NCBI GenBank assembly: GCA_014529385.2
Contig: CM043966.1
Location: 110,620,048 to 110,684,047, forward strand
Direction: 5' to 3'
DNA: 64,000 nt
From: Adiantum capillus-veneris
Lineage: Eukaryota > Streptophyta > Polypodiopsida > Polypodiales > Pteridaceae
In this document: piece by piece, positions 9,874 through 20,552 of the stretch
Position numbering within the stretch: the stretch's first letter is position 1
Layout of the letters: the number at the start of each line of letters is the position of its first letter
Made by a program: the position numbers and the translations under genes
The notes under the pieces: generated by a model
Told to the model about the DNA's origin: nothing
Databases searched by the model: none
The model's input: only the letters and a program-made list of their open reading frames with translations

Positions 9874-11013
9874 TGTTAGGAGTTTTTTGGAGCAAGGGAT
9901 TGCGCATATGTACATACAAATGCATGGTGCATTGAATAAAGGATTGCCCATTTTTCAGAGCCAGGTGGTTACATGGGGCCCACATGTGTACAGGTAGGAC
10001 ATGGTGTACATAGTGCATCGATTTTCACTATTACGAGTATCAGTCTGTTTTTCCTATAATAATGAGGAGTTGGTAGCACGTAAAACTTCTCGAGGAAGCT
10101 ATCTACGGGCCGATGACATGAGGTAAGCAGGTGCGTTAGATGGCATCTAGTGGCGTTAGGAGGTCGAATGGGCTCAATACCTACACGTGGATAAGTACGG
10201 ACACAACGTGGGTGTTTTCTTGTGATAATTATGCAGAAAGGTCATCATGAGGACTATATTTGGGGGCCACTTCACGTGGTTGCGGGATGCATTATTGGAA
10301 AATGTTGAGTGCCAGGTGTGCGGATGGATGCAGTAGGGTGACAACTATGCACTACGAGGCCACTTTTTGGCCTGTTCGGGGTCCGTTTGAGGTCAACTAA
10401 AAGGACAAAGGTGCCAAAGTAATAAAGCTAAGTGTGTGAAATGAAAACATGGGAGAAGACCAGAAAAAACGTGGAGAGAAGAGGAGGAACAACCGCAACT
10501 ATGTTTGTGTTGTTTTTGGAGCTTGTTTTGGCCATAAACTGCTCATCCGAGGTCGGATTTGAGCACTTTGACATTGTAGACTGGGGGTTTTGGGTCATTC
10601 CGGACGCGATGAAACTATCCATTTTGCCAAATTACTCACTGTTTTTTTGCTATTTTGATTGTGTAAGTTTCTCCTATGAGTGAAGCTTCTGCTCCAATTT
10701 GTGATTGTATCTCGCATATTTTACCCATATTGTGTGAGCTATTTGTCCCATTGGTGTTGGCCCAAGATCAATTGTATCTAAACATCATAATTCTCCTCTT
10801 TTGAGCTGAGTTTTTTGGGGTGTGTGTGTGTGTGTCTCTGTGTGGAGTAGGAAAATGGGTAGCCTCTCCCCTCTCACTTCATCGATGTATTTCCTCTCTC
10901 GGCCAGGTGGGTTGTGTAAGCCGAGTGGTGCCCCATAGTGTGTGTGTGTATCATCCCAAGATTGTGTGTTGGGTCATTATAGAGGCGTTCTGTGTGTTGC
11001 CATCCCGCTCACA
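9874..11013 (+). repeat. TE-C 5' LTR
   Basis: The LTR starts TGTTAGGAG and ends CCGCTCACA, and matches 14364-15617 along its length. The inverted arm against 9001-9873 covers its right three-quarters. It includes CA/GT-rich stretches near 10820 and 10940. It is 114 bp shorter than the 3' LTR, mainly because it has one copy of a 62 bp unit that is triplicated in the other. Confidence 0.9.
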
Positions 11014-11019
11014 TTCTTT

Positions 11020-11037
11020 TGGTGCCCCCACGGAGGA
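11020..11037 (+). other. TE-C primer-binding site
   Basis: Six bases after the LTR end comes TGGTGCCCCCACGGAGGA. It begins TGG, as required to pair with the CCA end of a tRNA. TE-B has TGGTGCCGCCACGGAGGA at the same place. The tRNA species is not assigned. Confidence 0.7.
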
Positions 11038-12035
11038 TCTTCTTCGAGTACGTTCTGCTTCGAGCTTCAAGATTCAAACTTCGGGATTATAGGTTACAGG
11101 GACAAGTGATTCACATAGGTACAGGTAGCTAGAGTAGAGTGATACACTGGCAAGTGGGAGTCACTTGTAGTTTCCGTGGGTATGCATCATTTGGCACCTA
11201 TTTGAGCGCATTGTATGCTGGGATTGTACGTTAGTTGTGGAAATTTCCATTGTACGCCTTTGTGGAGCCATACTTGGTTTTATTTGGCAGTCTCAGCCAT
11301 TTCTGAGACTTGGTCTGGAAGATAGTCATTTCAGAGACTTGACTATACGAGATTTGCATAAGCTTTCGTGAGAGGGTCGATAGCGTGAGGTTTTATTGAG
11401 CTGGGGGATTCTCAAATGTGAGATCCTTTCGGTGATACAGGTGGCTGGAGCACCCTTTTTGTGACCTCACCATAGGCTATGTACTAGTGATTCCTACTTT
11501 GATGCTCAGGTTCTATTGTTGGCAGAGTATGCATATATATACAGTCTATATTTTGGGTTCTTACTGCTCTACTTCTGGGGAAACTCTATCAACATTTTTC
11601 CAAGTTGTAATGGCTGGGTTTTTGGTCTTTTGAGCTATTTATGTTGTTATGCTGCTGAAATTTTGGCAAAATCAGAGGATAAGACAAGTGTGCTTTCTTG
11701 GGATCTGCATGGTTGACTTTAATAGATGATCAAAATGGCCTTCAATTCACTCCTTTTCAGTTAACTCAAAGAATCCAGATAAATATTCATGTGTCCAGAA
11801 ATATTTTTTTCCAGCAGCACATAGTCTTTATGTTCGGGCCAAGAAGATTAAGAGAGATACTAGAATGTCCTTTGCCTGTTGTAATTCCGATAATTAACAA
11901 TGAAAACTCATTTGATGTGCATGTGTTTTTCCTTATCTAAAGTTGAGCTCCATTGAAGTTTCTGGGGATTGAGTCAGTCAAAAGTTTTGTATGTGTGCTA
12001 GAAGGGGTTATCAAAGCATTGAAAGTTAGGTAGCC
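11038..12035 (+). other. TE-C untranslated leader
   Basis: About 1 kb between the primer site and gag is aligned throughout with TE-B 20553-21600 on the other strand. No open frame is shared between the two copies, which supports an untranslated leader. Segments such as TTTTATTGAGCTGGGGGATT are strongly conserved between them. Confidence 0.75.
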
Positions 12036-13433
12036 ATGGATTTCTCTTATCCGGAGTTTCATGGAGTAAGTGATGAAGATGTGGAAGAATTTTTGGAAAA
12101 GATGGAGGCTGCCTGTATTAGCAACCAGATTCATGACCCGGCGCAGATGTTACGTCTTCTCCAAATTTGTTTGAAGAGTGATGCACGAGTTTGGTCCAAA
12201 GCATTTGAAGAGGAGTTGCGTGTGGATGATCCACCTGTAAGATTGAGTTGGGACAATCTAAGGCATGGATTGGAAGTGGAGTTTGTGAAGACAGAAGATC
12301 CTGAAAAAGTGTGGCAAGAAGTACAAGGTGGTGCAAAAGGTGAGAAGGCGTACATACGTTTTCATTGGCATGGGAGTAGATGTGCAAGGCCTTAGCACCA
12401 CAAGTACCCCCACCTGACATGATGAAGAAGGACAGGTTCTTGGCTGGTCTTTGCGACAATATATGTTGGAGAGTGGAGCTAAAGAAGCCTAGGATATATG
12501 AAGATGCATTGGAGGTGGCAAGGAACAAAGAGTGGAAGCTAAGAAAAATGAGCCAGCTAGGAGTGGAGTCTTTGCCCATGAGGTCTGAACTTCAGCCTAT
12601 GGATTCTTTGCAATGTCGCATGCCAGGGGCTCATCATGAAGCAGTGGTTTTTGTTACTCCTCAGGTTATGCTAGCAGTGGTTACTACATCAGTCCAAGAT
12701 GATGGGCTAAGGAAAGACATGAGGTAGGTGGTAGATTTAATGAAGAATCTCAGCCTCAACTTGCTAGGTAATGTGGAAAATAATCGAGGTCGGGGGAGGT
12801 TTGCAAATCAGCTAGGAGGTGAAGAAAGACCTAGGAATGGTGTTGAACAAAGCAATGATAGGTTCTGGAGGGAGACGCCCACATGTTATAATTGTGGAGA
12901 GTTGGGACACAACAACCCGCAATGTGATAAGCCACCAAGGATGGGGGGAGACATGTATCCTTTGCCAAAACAGGTGCTAACTAGGTCAAATGATTATGGC
13001 ATTGAAATTAAGGGAGAAGAAGGAACCAGTGGATTAACCCAGGAGAAAAAGGAAAAGACAAAAGTGATAAGTGTGGTTACCTTGGAGAAGGCATCAAAGC
13101 TAGAGGATACATTAGTGATGCCTATTGGGAAGAGGACCATAGAGTACAAGGAAGGAAGAAGTGCCCCAGGTCCTAGTAAGAATAAGGGAAAGAGCCATGA
13201 AGGCGAGGATGTCAAGGCCAAGAGGAAAAGAAGGGCTCGTCGCTCGCAAGTTTCATGTTTCAAAATTTTCACTAGGGGATGGGCAATTAATCTATGACTT
13301 GAAGGAGGATCTGACAAGCAGAAAGCCAGATGTTACTTTTGGGCAGCTTATAGAGATGGTTCCTAAGCTAAAGAGACAATGGAAGAGGATGGTTAACCCA
13401 ATGGAGAAAGAGCCAGAAAGAGAGGTTCAGTGA
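12036..13433 (+). pseudogene. gag: TE-C gag, decayed
   Basis: The ATG at 12036 opens MDFSYPEFHGVSDEDVEEFL, matched by the same start in TE-B at 20552. The Gag core follows (ICLKSDARVWSKAFEEELR; LSWDNLRHGLEVEF). A single-base frameshift near 12360 moves the frame to 12380-13297, where a TAG at 12725-12727 replaces a Gln codon of TE-B. The zinc knuckle is TCYNCGELGHNNPQCD (CCHC intact), near 12890-12940. A further frame change near 13250 leads into the basic gag-protease linker (13161-13433). It encodes the particle protein. Confidence 0.85.
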
Positions 13434-13774
13434 AGGTGTTGGCGATGGATGAGATACCAGAAATATGTCCAATAGTAGATGTGTGGCACAAAAGAAAAAA
13501 TATGGGACAAGGTTATGTGGATGGTGGAGCCCAAATATGTGTCATAACACACTCATGCGTTGAAAAGATGGGTCTTACAGTGACTAGGGTGTCAGGATTT
13601 TGGATCAGATTGGCAAACCATCAAAAAGTAAAATGTTTGGGTGTTGTAAAGAGCTTACAAGTGGAGGTGTATGATGCAAAGGCAGTGGTTGACTTTCATG
13701 TGATGCCAGCGGGGTTGGGAGCATATCCTATTATACTAGGCAAACCATGGTTACGTGCAGTGGAGACTTGGTAG
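13430..13774 (+). pseudogene. TE-C aspartic protease region
   Basis: An open stretch of 114 codons contains YVDGGAQICVITHSCVEKMG, the active-site loop of a retrotransposon aspartic protease. D-G-G stands in place of the usual D-S/T-G. It is followed by VDFHVMPAGLGAYPIILGKPWL, the flap-to-C-terminal block (ILGRPWL in relatives). It would process the Gag-Pol polyprotein. TE-D has the same D-G-G and TE-B has D-D-G. The frame ends in TAG right after the domain. Confidence 0.85.
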
Positions 13775-14340
13775 AATTAGCCTCTATGGAAAGACAGGTG
13801 CCAAGAAGGTATATAATATGGACAAAAGGAAACCATTGGAGGATCTCTATGAAGATGAGGATGAGTCTAGTGATGAATAGTATTCCACGGTGACTGATGA
13901 GGACAACGATGGTACTACCAACAGTGACTGATGAGAATGTTGATGTTGCATTTCTTTTGATGGACAAAGGAATCTAGGAGTCTGGTTTGGTTGCATTTGC
14001 AAATGAGATTGAGGATGAAAGTGAAGGGCCTTATGAAGTGATTGAAGGGCTGATGCAAACCAAGGTTGAATTGTCAAAGAAGCAGGAATTGATGACACAA
14101 ATGATCAGTGGAGACCTCTCAGCTATGGAGAAGGAGATATATTTGCACATGCCGGTCTATGCCAAAGTAATTGATGGATTTCTTGATGCAAGGTTGATAT
14201 ATGGCATTTCTACATGTTTCCCTTGGGAACCAAGTGGAAGCTTGATTAAGTTTTTAAGGTAGGGAATGCAAAGTGTTTTTGTGTGGGATCCAGGTGGAAT
14301 GAATATCTCTTTTTGCTGCTGCTGATCATGAATGATCTAG
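13775..14340 (+). pseudogene. TE-C truncated pol: protease-RT linker fused to the integrase tail
   Basis: An acidic linker (FANEIEDESEGPYEVIEGLM, then SGDLSAMEKEIYLHM) is shared with TE-B. Downstream of about 14260 the sequence no longer matches RT but reads SLFAAADHE, the last residues of TE-B integrase, then stop. The whole RT, RNase H, second RNase H and integrase have therefore been removed by internal deletion, with about 100 bp of unassignable sequence at the joint. Confidence 0.8.
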
Positions 14341-14341
14341 C

Positions 14342-14363
14342 AGGCTAGGGGATGGGCAAACTA
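14342..14363 (+). other. TE-C polypurine tract
   Basis: GGCTAGGGGATGGGCAAAC lies directly before the TG of the 3' LTR; TE-B has the same tract at 15847-15868 on the minus strand. It is the expected plus-strand primer. Confidence 0.75.
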
Positions 14364-15617
14364 TGTCATAAGTTTTTTGGAGCAAGGGATTTCACATATG
14401 TACATACACATGCATGGTGCATCGAATAAAGGATTGCCCATTTTTAAGATCGAGGTGGTTATGTGAGGCCCACATGTGTATAGGTAGGACATGGTGTACA
14501 TAGTGCATCAATTTCCACTATTACCATTATTAGTGTGTTTTTTCTATAATATTGAGGAGTTGGTAGCGTGTAAAAATTCTCAAGGAAGCTATCCGCGGGC
14601 CAACAACATGAGGTAAGTAGGTGTGTCATATGGCATCTAGTGGCGTCAGGAGGTCGAATGGGGTCAATACTTGCACATGGATAAGTATGGACACAACGTG
14701 GGTGTTTTCTTGTGATAATTATGCAAAAAGGTCATCATAAGGATAAGTATGGACACAACGTGGGTGTTTTCTTGTGATAATTATGAAAAAAGGTCATCAT
14801 AAGGATAAGTATGGACACAACGTGGGTGTTTTCTTGTGATAATTATGAAAAAAGGTCATCATGAGGACTATATTTGGGGTCCACTTCACGTGTTTGTGGG
14901 ATGCATTATTGGAAAAAGTTGAGTGCCAGGTGTGCGGATGGATGCAGCAGGGTGACAACTATGCATTGCGAGGCCACTTTTTGGCCTTTTCGGGGTCCGT
15001 TTGAGGCCAACTAAAGGCCAAAGGTGCCCAAGTAATAAAGCTATGTGTGGGAACTAAAAAACCTGGGAGAAGACCAACAAAAACGTAGAGAGAAGAGGAG
15101 GAACAACCGCAACTGTGTTTTTGATGTTCTTGGAGCCTGTTTTGGCCATAAACTGCTCATCCAAGGTCGGATATGAGCACTTTGACATTGTAAACTGAGG
15201 TTTTGGGCTGTTCTGAACGCGATAGCGCTGTCCATTTTTCCAAATTACTCATTTTTCTTCTACTATTTTGGTTGTGTAAGTTTCTCCTATGAACGAAGCT
15301 TCTGCTCCAATTTGTGATTATGGCATATTTTACCCATATTGTGTGAGCTATTTTCACCATTGGTGTTGGCCCAAGCTCAATTGTATCTAAACATCATAAA
15401 TTCTCCTCTTTTGAGGTGTGTGTGTGTCTCTATGTGTCTCTGTGTGGAGTGGGAAAATGGGTAGTCTATCTCCTCTCACTCCACCGGTGTATTCCATGTC
15501 TCGGCCAAGTGGGTTGTGTAAGCCGAGTGGTGTCGCATAGTGTGTGTGTGTGTATCAACTCAAGAGTGTGTGTTGGGTCATTATAGAGGCATTCTGTGTG
15601 TTTCCATCCTGCTCACA
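14364..15617 (+). repeat. TE-C 3' LTR
   Basis: It begins TGTCATAAG (the 5' copy has TGTTAGGAG) and ends CTGCTCACA. The visible differences from the 5' LTR are many, so the insertion is not recent. It carries the 62 bp triplication at 14679-14864. Confidence 0.9.
14679..14864 (+). repeat. 62 bp unit triplicated in the TE-C 3' LTR
   Basis: Units starting GGATAAGTATGGACACAACG begin at 14679, 14741 and 14803. Copies two and three are almost identical. The 5' LTR has one copy near 10190-10250. It lies in the upstream half of the LTR, where promoter or enhancer sequence would be expected. Confidence 0.9.
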
Positions 15618-15846
15618 ACGTCATCTAAGGTAGGATTTACGCTCTACCAACTCCTCATTATTATATAAAAACACACTGGTACTGGTCATAATGAAAATCG
15701 ATGTACTATGTACATGCTGCCCTAATTCTACACATGTGGGTCCCACGTAACCACCTGGATTTGAAAAACGGGCAATCCTTTATTCGATGCACCATGCATG
15801 TGTATGTAGATATGCACAATCAATTCTTCCAAAAAAACTCCTAACA
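15618..15846 (-). repeat. TE-B 3' LTR, proximal part
   Basis: On the minus strand it starts TGTTAGGAG at 15846 and matches the beginning of both TE-C LTRs up to the point where TE-C is inserted (15618). Together with 9001-9873 it forms one LTR. Confidence 0.85.
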
Positions 15847-15868
15847 TAATTTGCCCATCCCCTAGCCT
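15847..15868 (-). other. TE-B polypurine tract
   Basis: The minus strand reads GGCTAGGGGATGGGCAAATT directly before the LTR start, the same as in TE-C. Confidence 0.75.
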
Positions 15869-15874
15869 TCTAGA

Positions 15875-16717
15875 TCATTCATGATCAGCAGCAGCAAAAA
15901 GAGAGATGAGACTCGCCGCATCATAGGTCTCCTCATCCCTCACATACATTACTTGTTCTACAAACAACTCATCTTGCTCCACCATCATCAATCTAGAATG
16001 ATACAATTTAAGATGCAATCCATTTACCCTTGACTTATGTAGAATCCCATCCATGTTAGCAAGCTCATATGTACCATTTGGGAAACACTCCACTACCTTG
16101 AAAAGGCCTTCCCACTTAATTGGAAACTTCTTTTGGAATGTCTTGTACAGCTTACTGTTGTAACGCAAAACCAGGTCATGTTTCTTGATACCCTTACTTT
16201 TGATCTTTTTATTCATCTTTTGTTAAGCCTTATGTTGCATCTTTACATAATGTTCCAATGTGCTCATCCTATCCAACTGAACCTCTTGTAATTGTAAGAG
16301 CCTCTCTTTGAATGCATCACTCGACTACCCAAGCAACTTCTCTAACATCTTAACCGCAGGTAACTCTACTTCCACAGGAAATAGTGCTTCGTTTCCATAT
16401 ACCAAATGAAATGGAGTAAACCCTGTACTTGTCTTCATCGAAGTACGGTAAGCCCATAATGCACTAGGCAATTCCAAATCTCAATTATTTCCTTTGTGCT
16501 CTGTCACTTTCAAAAGAATTTGTACCAACTCACCATTGAATCTTTCATTTAAGCCATTACATTGTGGATAATAAGGAGTGGTATGCTGGTGCCTAATCTT
16601 CATCTTTGCGCATAAAATGTCTAGCAGTTTAGCTCTAAATTCTGGCCCCTTATTCGAAAGTAGCTCTAGTGGCACCCCAAACTTGTAACATATTTCATCG
16701 TACACAAATTTTTCCAC
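15875..16717 (-). pseudogene. pol: TE-B integrase, decayed
   Basis: Upstream (about 16730-16790) VDYLSRWEKA gives the first catalytic Asp, followed by an in-frame TAA near 16730. The fragment 16481-16717 carries FGVPLELLSNKGPEF, where SNKG replaces the usual SDxG so the second catalytic Asp is Asn, and then YYPQCNGLNERFNGEL with the catalytic Glu. The fragment 15875-16216 is the C-terminal domain: FPIKWEGLFKVVECFPNGTYEL (GPF/Y-type module, with GLF) and RVNGLHLKLYHSRL, ending SLFAAADHE. Frame breaks lie between the pieces. Confidence 0.85.
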
Positions 16718-16874
16718 ATCCTTTGTAGTGATTTGTTATACTACTATAGCCTTTTCCCATCTAGAGAGATAGTCCACTACAGTCAAAATATAGCTTTTTC
16801 CCGTGCTTGATAGGTAACGGGCCTATTTCATCAATCCCCCACTTTTCAAACACATAAAACACCATAATGGTTTT

Positions 16875-17673
16875 TCATAGCTCTGGCTTCAACACTCTCT
16901 TCCCAAATGATTGACACTTATTGCAAGACCTACACCAATGGTGAACATCCTTGTGCAAACTAGGCCATACATACCCCTCTTGCAAGATCTTATGCGAGGT
17001 GATCTTTAGAGCAAAATGTCCGCCACATGCACCTTCATGATTCTCTTCCAACACTCTATAAAGCTCCTCCCGCCAAGGTACACATCTCAACAGGAGATAA
17101 GCCCTTTTCATGTACAAGACATCACTAATCAATTTGTACATGGATGCTCTATGCACAAAACCATACTTCTTAAACTTCTGAATGTCCTTTGGAATGATTC
17201 CTGTTAGCAAAAACTCCTCTTCTTGAGCCAAACTTTCCCGGCCATGATAAAGATGTAAATTGGTCCTCAACACAAATAGCTCCCCAATCATGCTTTGAGC
17301 TGCTTCATGTGCCTCTCCATTTAGAGCACGTTCAATGTGTCTGCTGCTCCATGCTTCGAACGTTGTCAATAGGCCTTTAATTTTGAAACACATTTCCTTC
17401 AATGAGGTGTTCTTGCTCTTCCACACACCCAACACTTGCTTCACAACTAACAAGGCATCACCTTTTAATCCCATGCTTCAAAGAAATGTGTAATCCGGCT
17501 TCCAAAGTAGCATATTTAGCCTCATTGTTACTATGTGCACCCAATGTGAACCCTCTCTTGCATACTAGCTTCTCCTCTAGATCGTAAAGTGCCATACCCC
17601 CTGAAGCTGCATCATGGCTCTTTCTGTATGAGCCATCAAAGAACAACACATGTGCATTGCTGATCTGTGGCAC
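16875..17673 (-). pseudogene. pol: TE-B second (archaeal-type) RNase H and integrase zinc domain
   Basis: The frame 17458-17673 has LFFDGSYRKSHDAA (first Asp) and HSNNEAKYATLEAGL (Glu). After a frame change, 16875-17474 continues with KGDALLVVKQVLG (third Asp) and LNGEAHEAAQSM, where the usual READxLA Asp is His. The same frame then gives the HHCC zinc-binding domain of integrase (NHEGACGGHF ... CRSCNKCQ). A second RNase H after the RT-attached one is characteristic of plant Tat-type elements. It degrades the RNA strand of the replication hybrid. Confidence 0.85.
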
Positions 17674-17895
17674 TTATTCAACTACCTTTTCACCACCTCT
17701 TCCTTAACAAGGAGGGGATTCTCCTTGTACGTCAACAAATCAGTTAGGGTAGCTCTTGTACTTTCTTCCACTAAAAAAGAGAACACATTTCTTGACCACA
17801 TTTGACATGTTAGTGCCATCAATTAACTGTGGCAAAAAGGCGTAACTCGTTAAGAAAACAAAATGTCGTGGTAACAAGTAATGACAAAATCGTTG

Positions 17896-18708
17896 TCAAG
17901 TAAATATTACACTGGCCATCACAAGCTCTACTTCCGACAAGTTTCTTTCTGCTACCAACTTCACTCGACTTGCACAATACATTGGCCTCATATAATGGAT
18001 GCCCTTCCCCTTTTGCAATAGCATGGCTCCAATGGCATCATCCCCAACTGATGGATTTACATAAAACGCTTGCTCCCAATGAGGAGCCTGCATGGCTGAC
18101 AGCCCCCCTAAAAACTCTTGAAATACTTCTTCACACTTGTCATCTCATTGCAATGGGTCATGCTTAGCCACTTGTTGTAATGGATAAAGGAGCTGTGAAG
18201 ACAATGGAATAAACTGCGCCATGTACTTCACTTTGTGTATAAAGGTTTCCAATTTCTTTGTACTCGTAGGTGATGGAAGAAGCATAATAGACTTAACCTT
18301 GTCTAGATCAGCCTCAATGCCATTTTCTGACACCATATGGCCCAATACCTTCACCCTTGGCTATGCTAGATGACATTTCTTTGGATTTAGCTGTTCTCCA
18401 CATTCATCATATCGAGAAGTAATGGAAGAATCAGGAAAACTAGCCAGCATGTGCAAATATATCTCCTTCTCCATAGCTGAGAGGTCTCCACTGATCATTT
18501 GTGTCATCAATTCTTGCTTCTTTGACAATTCTGCCTTGGTTTTCATCATCCCTTCAATCACTTCATAAGGCCCTTCACTTTCATCTTCAATCTCATTTGA
18601 AAATGCAACTAAACCAGACTCATGGATTTCTTTGTCCACCATCAGACGAAATGCAACATCAACATCCTCATCACTACTGGTAGTACTATCACCGTCCTCA
18701 TCAGACAC
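17896..18708 (-). pseudogene. pol: TE-B RT remnant (thumb) and first RNase H; catalytic palm deleted
   Basis: The frame 18361-18708 starts in the acidic protease-RT linker (SGDLSAMEKEIYLHM). After a 15-20 residue joint it runs straight into LNPKKCHLA, the block that follows the RT palm. The next frame gives LGHMVSENGIEADLDKVKSI (thumb). At 17896-18093 the RT-attached RNase H reads FYVNPSVGDDAIGAMLLQ and CASRVKLVAERNLSEVE. About 170 residues of fingers and palm, including the catalytic Asp pair, are absent. The first RNase H also has Asn where the first catalytic Asp normally stands. Confidence 0.85.
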
Positions 18709-18816
18709 TGTGGAATAGTCTTCATCAGTAGACTCATCCTCATCTTCATAAATTTCCTCTAATCATTTCCTTGTGTCCATATTATATAGTTATTGGGAAC
18801 TATCTTTCCATAGAGA

Positions 18817-19313
18817 CTAATCGTACCACGTCTCCAATCTTGAATAGCTTGCACTGCATGTAACCATGGTCTGCCTAGTATAATAGGATATGCTCCCAAG
18901 CCCTTGGCATCGCATGAAAATCAACCACCGCCTTTGAATCGTACGCCTCCATTCTAAGATCTTTATAACACCCAAACGTTTTACTTTTTGATGGTTTGCC
19001 AATCTGATCTGAAAGCCTGACACCCCAGTCTCACTGTAAGACCCATCGTCTCAACGCATGAGTGTGTTATGACACATAATTGGGCTCCGTCATCAACATA
19101 ACCTTGTCCCAAATTTTTTCTTTTGTGCCACACATCTACTATTGGAAAAATTTCTGGTAGCTCATCCATCACCAACACCTTCAGTGAACCTCTCTCTGGC
19201 TCTTTCTCCATTGGGTTAACCATCCTCTTCCATTGTCTCTTTTGCTTAGGCACCATCTGTATAAGCTGCCCAAAAGTAACATCGGCTTCCTTGCTCGTCA
19301 GATCCTCCTTCAA
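18817..19313 (-). pseudogene. TE-B aspartic protease region
   Basis: The frame 18981-19313 includes IFPIVDVWHKRKNLGQGYVD then DGAQLCVITHSCVETMG; the catalytic loop reads D-D-G instead of D-S/T-G. A frameshift after this leads to 18817-19023, where the conserved FQIRLANHQKVK block is recovered. It aligns throughout with TE-C 13430-13774. Confidence 0.85.
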
Positions 19314-19336
19314 GTCATAGCTTAATTGCCCATCCC

Positions 19337-20552
19337 CTAGTGGAAAATCTGAAACATGAAACTTGCGAACCCTTCTTTTCCTCTTGGCCTTGCATCCTCG
19401 CCTTCATGGCTCTTTCCCTTATTCTTACTAGGACCTGGGGCACTTCTTCCTTCCTCATCCTCTATGGTCCTCTTCCCAATAGGCATCACTAATGTATCCT
19501 CCAGCTTTGATGTATTCTCCAAGGTGACCACACTTATCACTTTTGTCTTTTCCTTTTCCTCTTGGTTTAATCCACTGGTTCCTTCTTCTCCCTTAATTTC
19601 AATGCCATAATCATTTGACCTAGTTAGCACCTGTCTTGGAAATGGATACATGTATCCCCCCATCCTTTGTGGCTCATCACATTGCGGGCTGATGTGTCCC
19701 AACTCTCCACAATTATAACATGTGGGTGTCTGCCTCCAGGCTCTACCATTGCTTCTTCCAACACCATTATAACTGATTTGCAAACCTCCATCGACCTCGA
19801 TTATTTCCCACATTACCTAGCATGTTTAGGCTGAGATTCTTCATGAAATCCACCACTTGCCTTAGCCCACCATCTTGCACTATTTTCTTGATCACTGTTG
19901 GCATAACTTGAGGAGTAACAGCAACCATTGGTTCATGATGAACCCCTGGCATGCGACCTTGCAGAGAATCCATAGGTTGAAAATCAAACCTCCTAGGAAA
20001 AGACTCTACTCCTAGCGAACTCATTCTTCTCAGCTTCCACTCTTTGTTCCTCGCTACATCTAGTGCATCTTCATATGTCCGAGGCTTCTTTAGCTCCACT
20101 CTCCAACATATATTTTCCCAAAGACCAGCCAAGAAGCCATCCTTCTTCATCATGTCACGTGGGGGTACCTGTGGTGCTAAGGCCTTGCACATCCGCTCCC
20201 ATGCCATTGAAAACTTATGTATGTATGCATCTACTGGCTCAGCTTCCCTTTGCACCAAACCTTATACTTCTTGCCACACTTTGTCAAGATTATCTGTCTT
20301 CACAAACTCCACTTAGAATCCATGTGTTAGATTGTCCCAACTTAATCTCACAGGTGGATTAGCCACACGCAACTCCTCTTCAAATGCTTTGGACCAAACT
20401 CGTGCATCACTCTTCAAACAAATCTAGAGAATACGTAACATCTGTGCCAGGTCATGAACTTGGTTGCTAATGCAGGCAACCTCCATCTTTTCCAAAAAGT
20501 CATCCACATCTTCATCACTTCTTCTATGAAATTCTGGATAAGAGAAATCCAT
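19337..20552 (-). pseudogene. gag: TE-B gag, decayed
   Basis: The ATG at 20552 begins MDFSYPEFH as in TE-C. A TAG near 20430 (where TE-C has CAA) breaks the early part. The fragment 19767-20258 carries AYIHKFSMAWERMCKALAP and AGLWENICWRVELKKPRTYE, the Gag core end. The fragment 19337-19813 has the CCHC knuckle TCYNCGELGHISPQCD, then a Lys/Glu-rich region. The two fragments overlap in different frames, showing an indel near 19.79 kb. This is the particle protein of the element. Confidence 0.85.

Larger units (their letters stand above)
9874..15617 (+). mobile_element. TE-C: deletion-derivative Tat-like LTR element nested in the LTR of TE-B
   Basis: It has two complete LTRs (1140 and 1254 bp), a primer site after the first, a leader, decayed gag and protease, then an abrupt jump to the last codons of integrase, a polypurine tract and the 3' LTR. 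The leader, gag and protease are close relatives of the TE-B counterparts in opposite orientation. RT, both RNase H domains and almost all of integrase are missing, so it could only have moved with enzymes supplied by another copy. Confidence 0.88.
9870..15621. other. ACGT target-site duplication flanking TE-C
   Basis: ACGT occupies 9870-9873 directly before the TG of the 5' LTR, and 15618-15621 directly after the CA of the 3' LTR. Only four bases match; a fifth does not. Confidence 0.65.

Noticed and set aside
9001-11013. Giant foldback (inverted-repeat) transposon
   Set aside because: The arms are LTR halves of opposite-strand relatives; ACGT on both sides of 9874-15617 and continuation of the LTR at 15618 explain the symmetry as a nested insertion.
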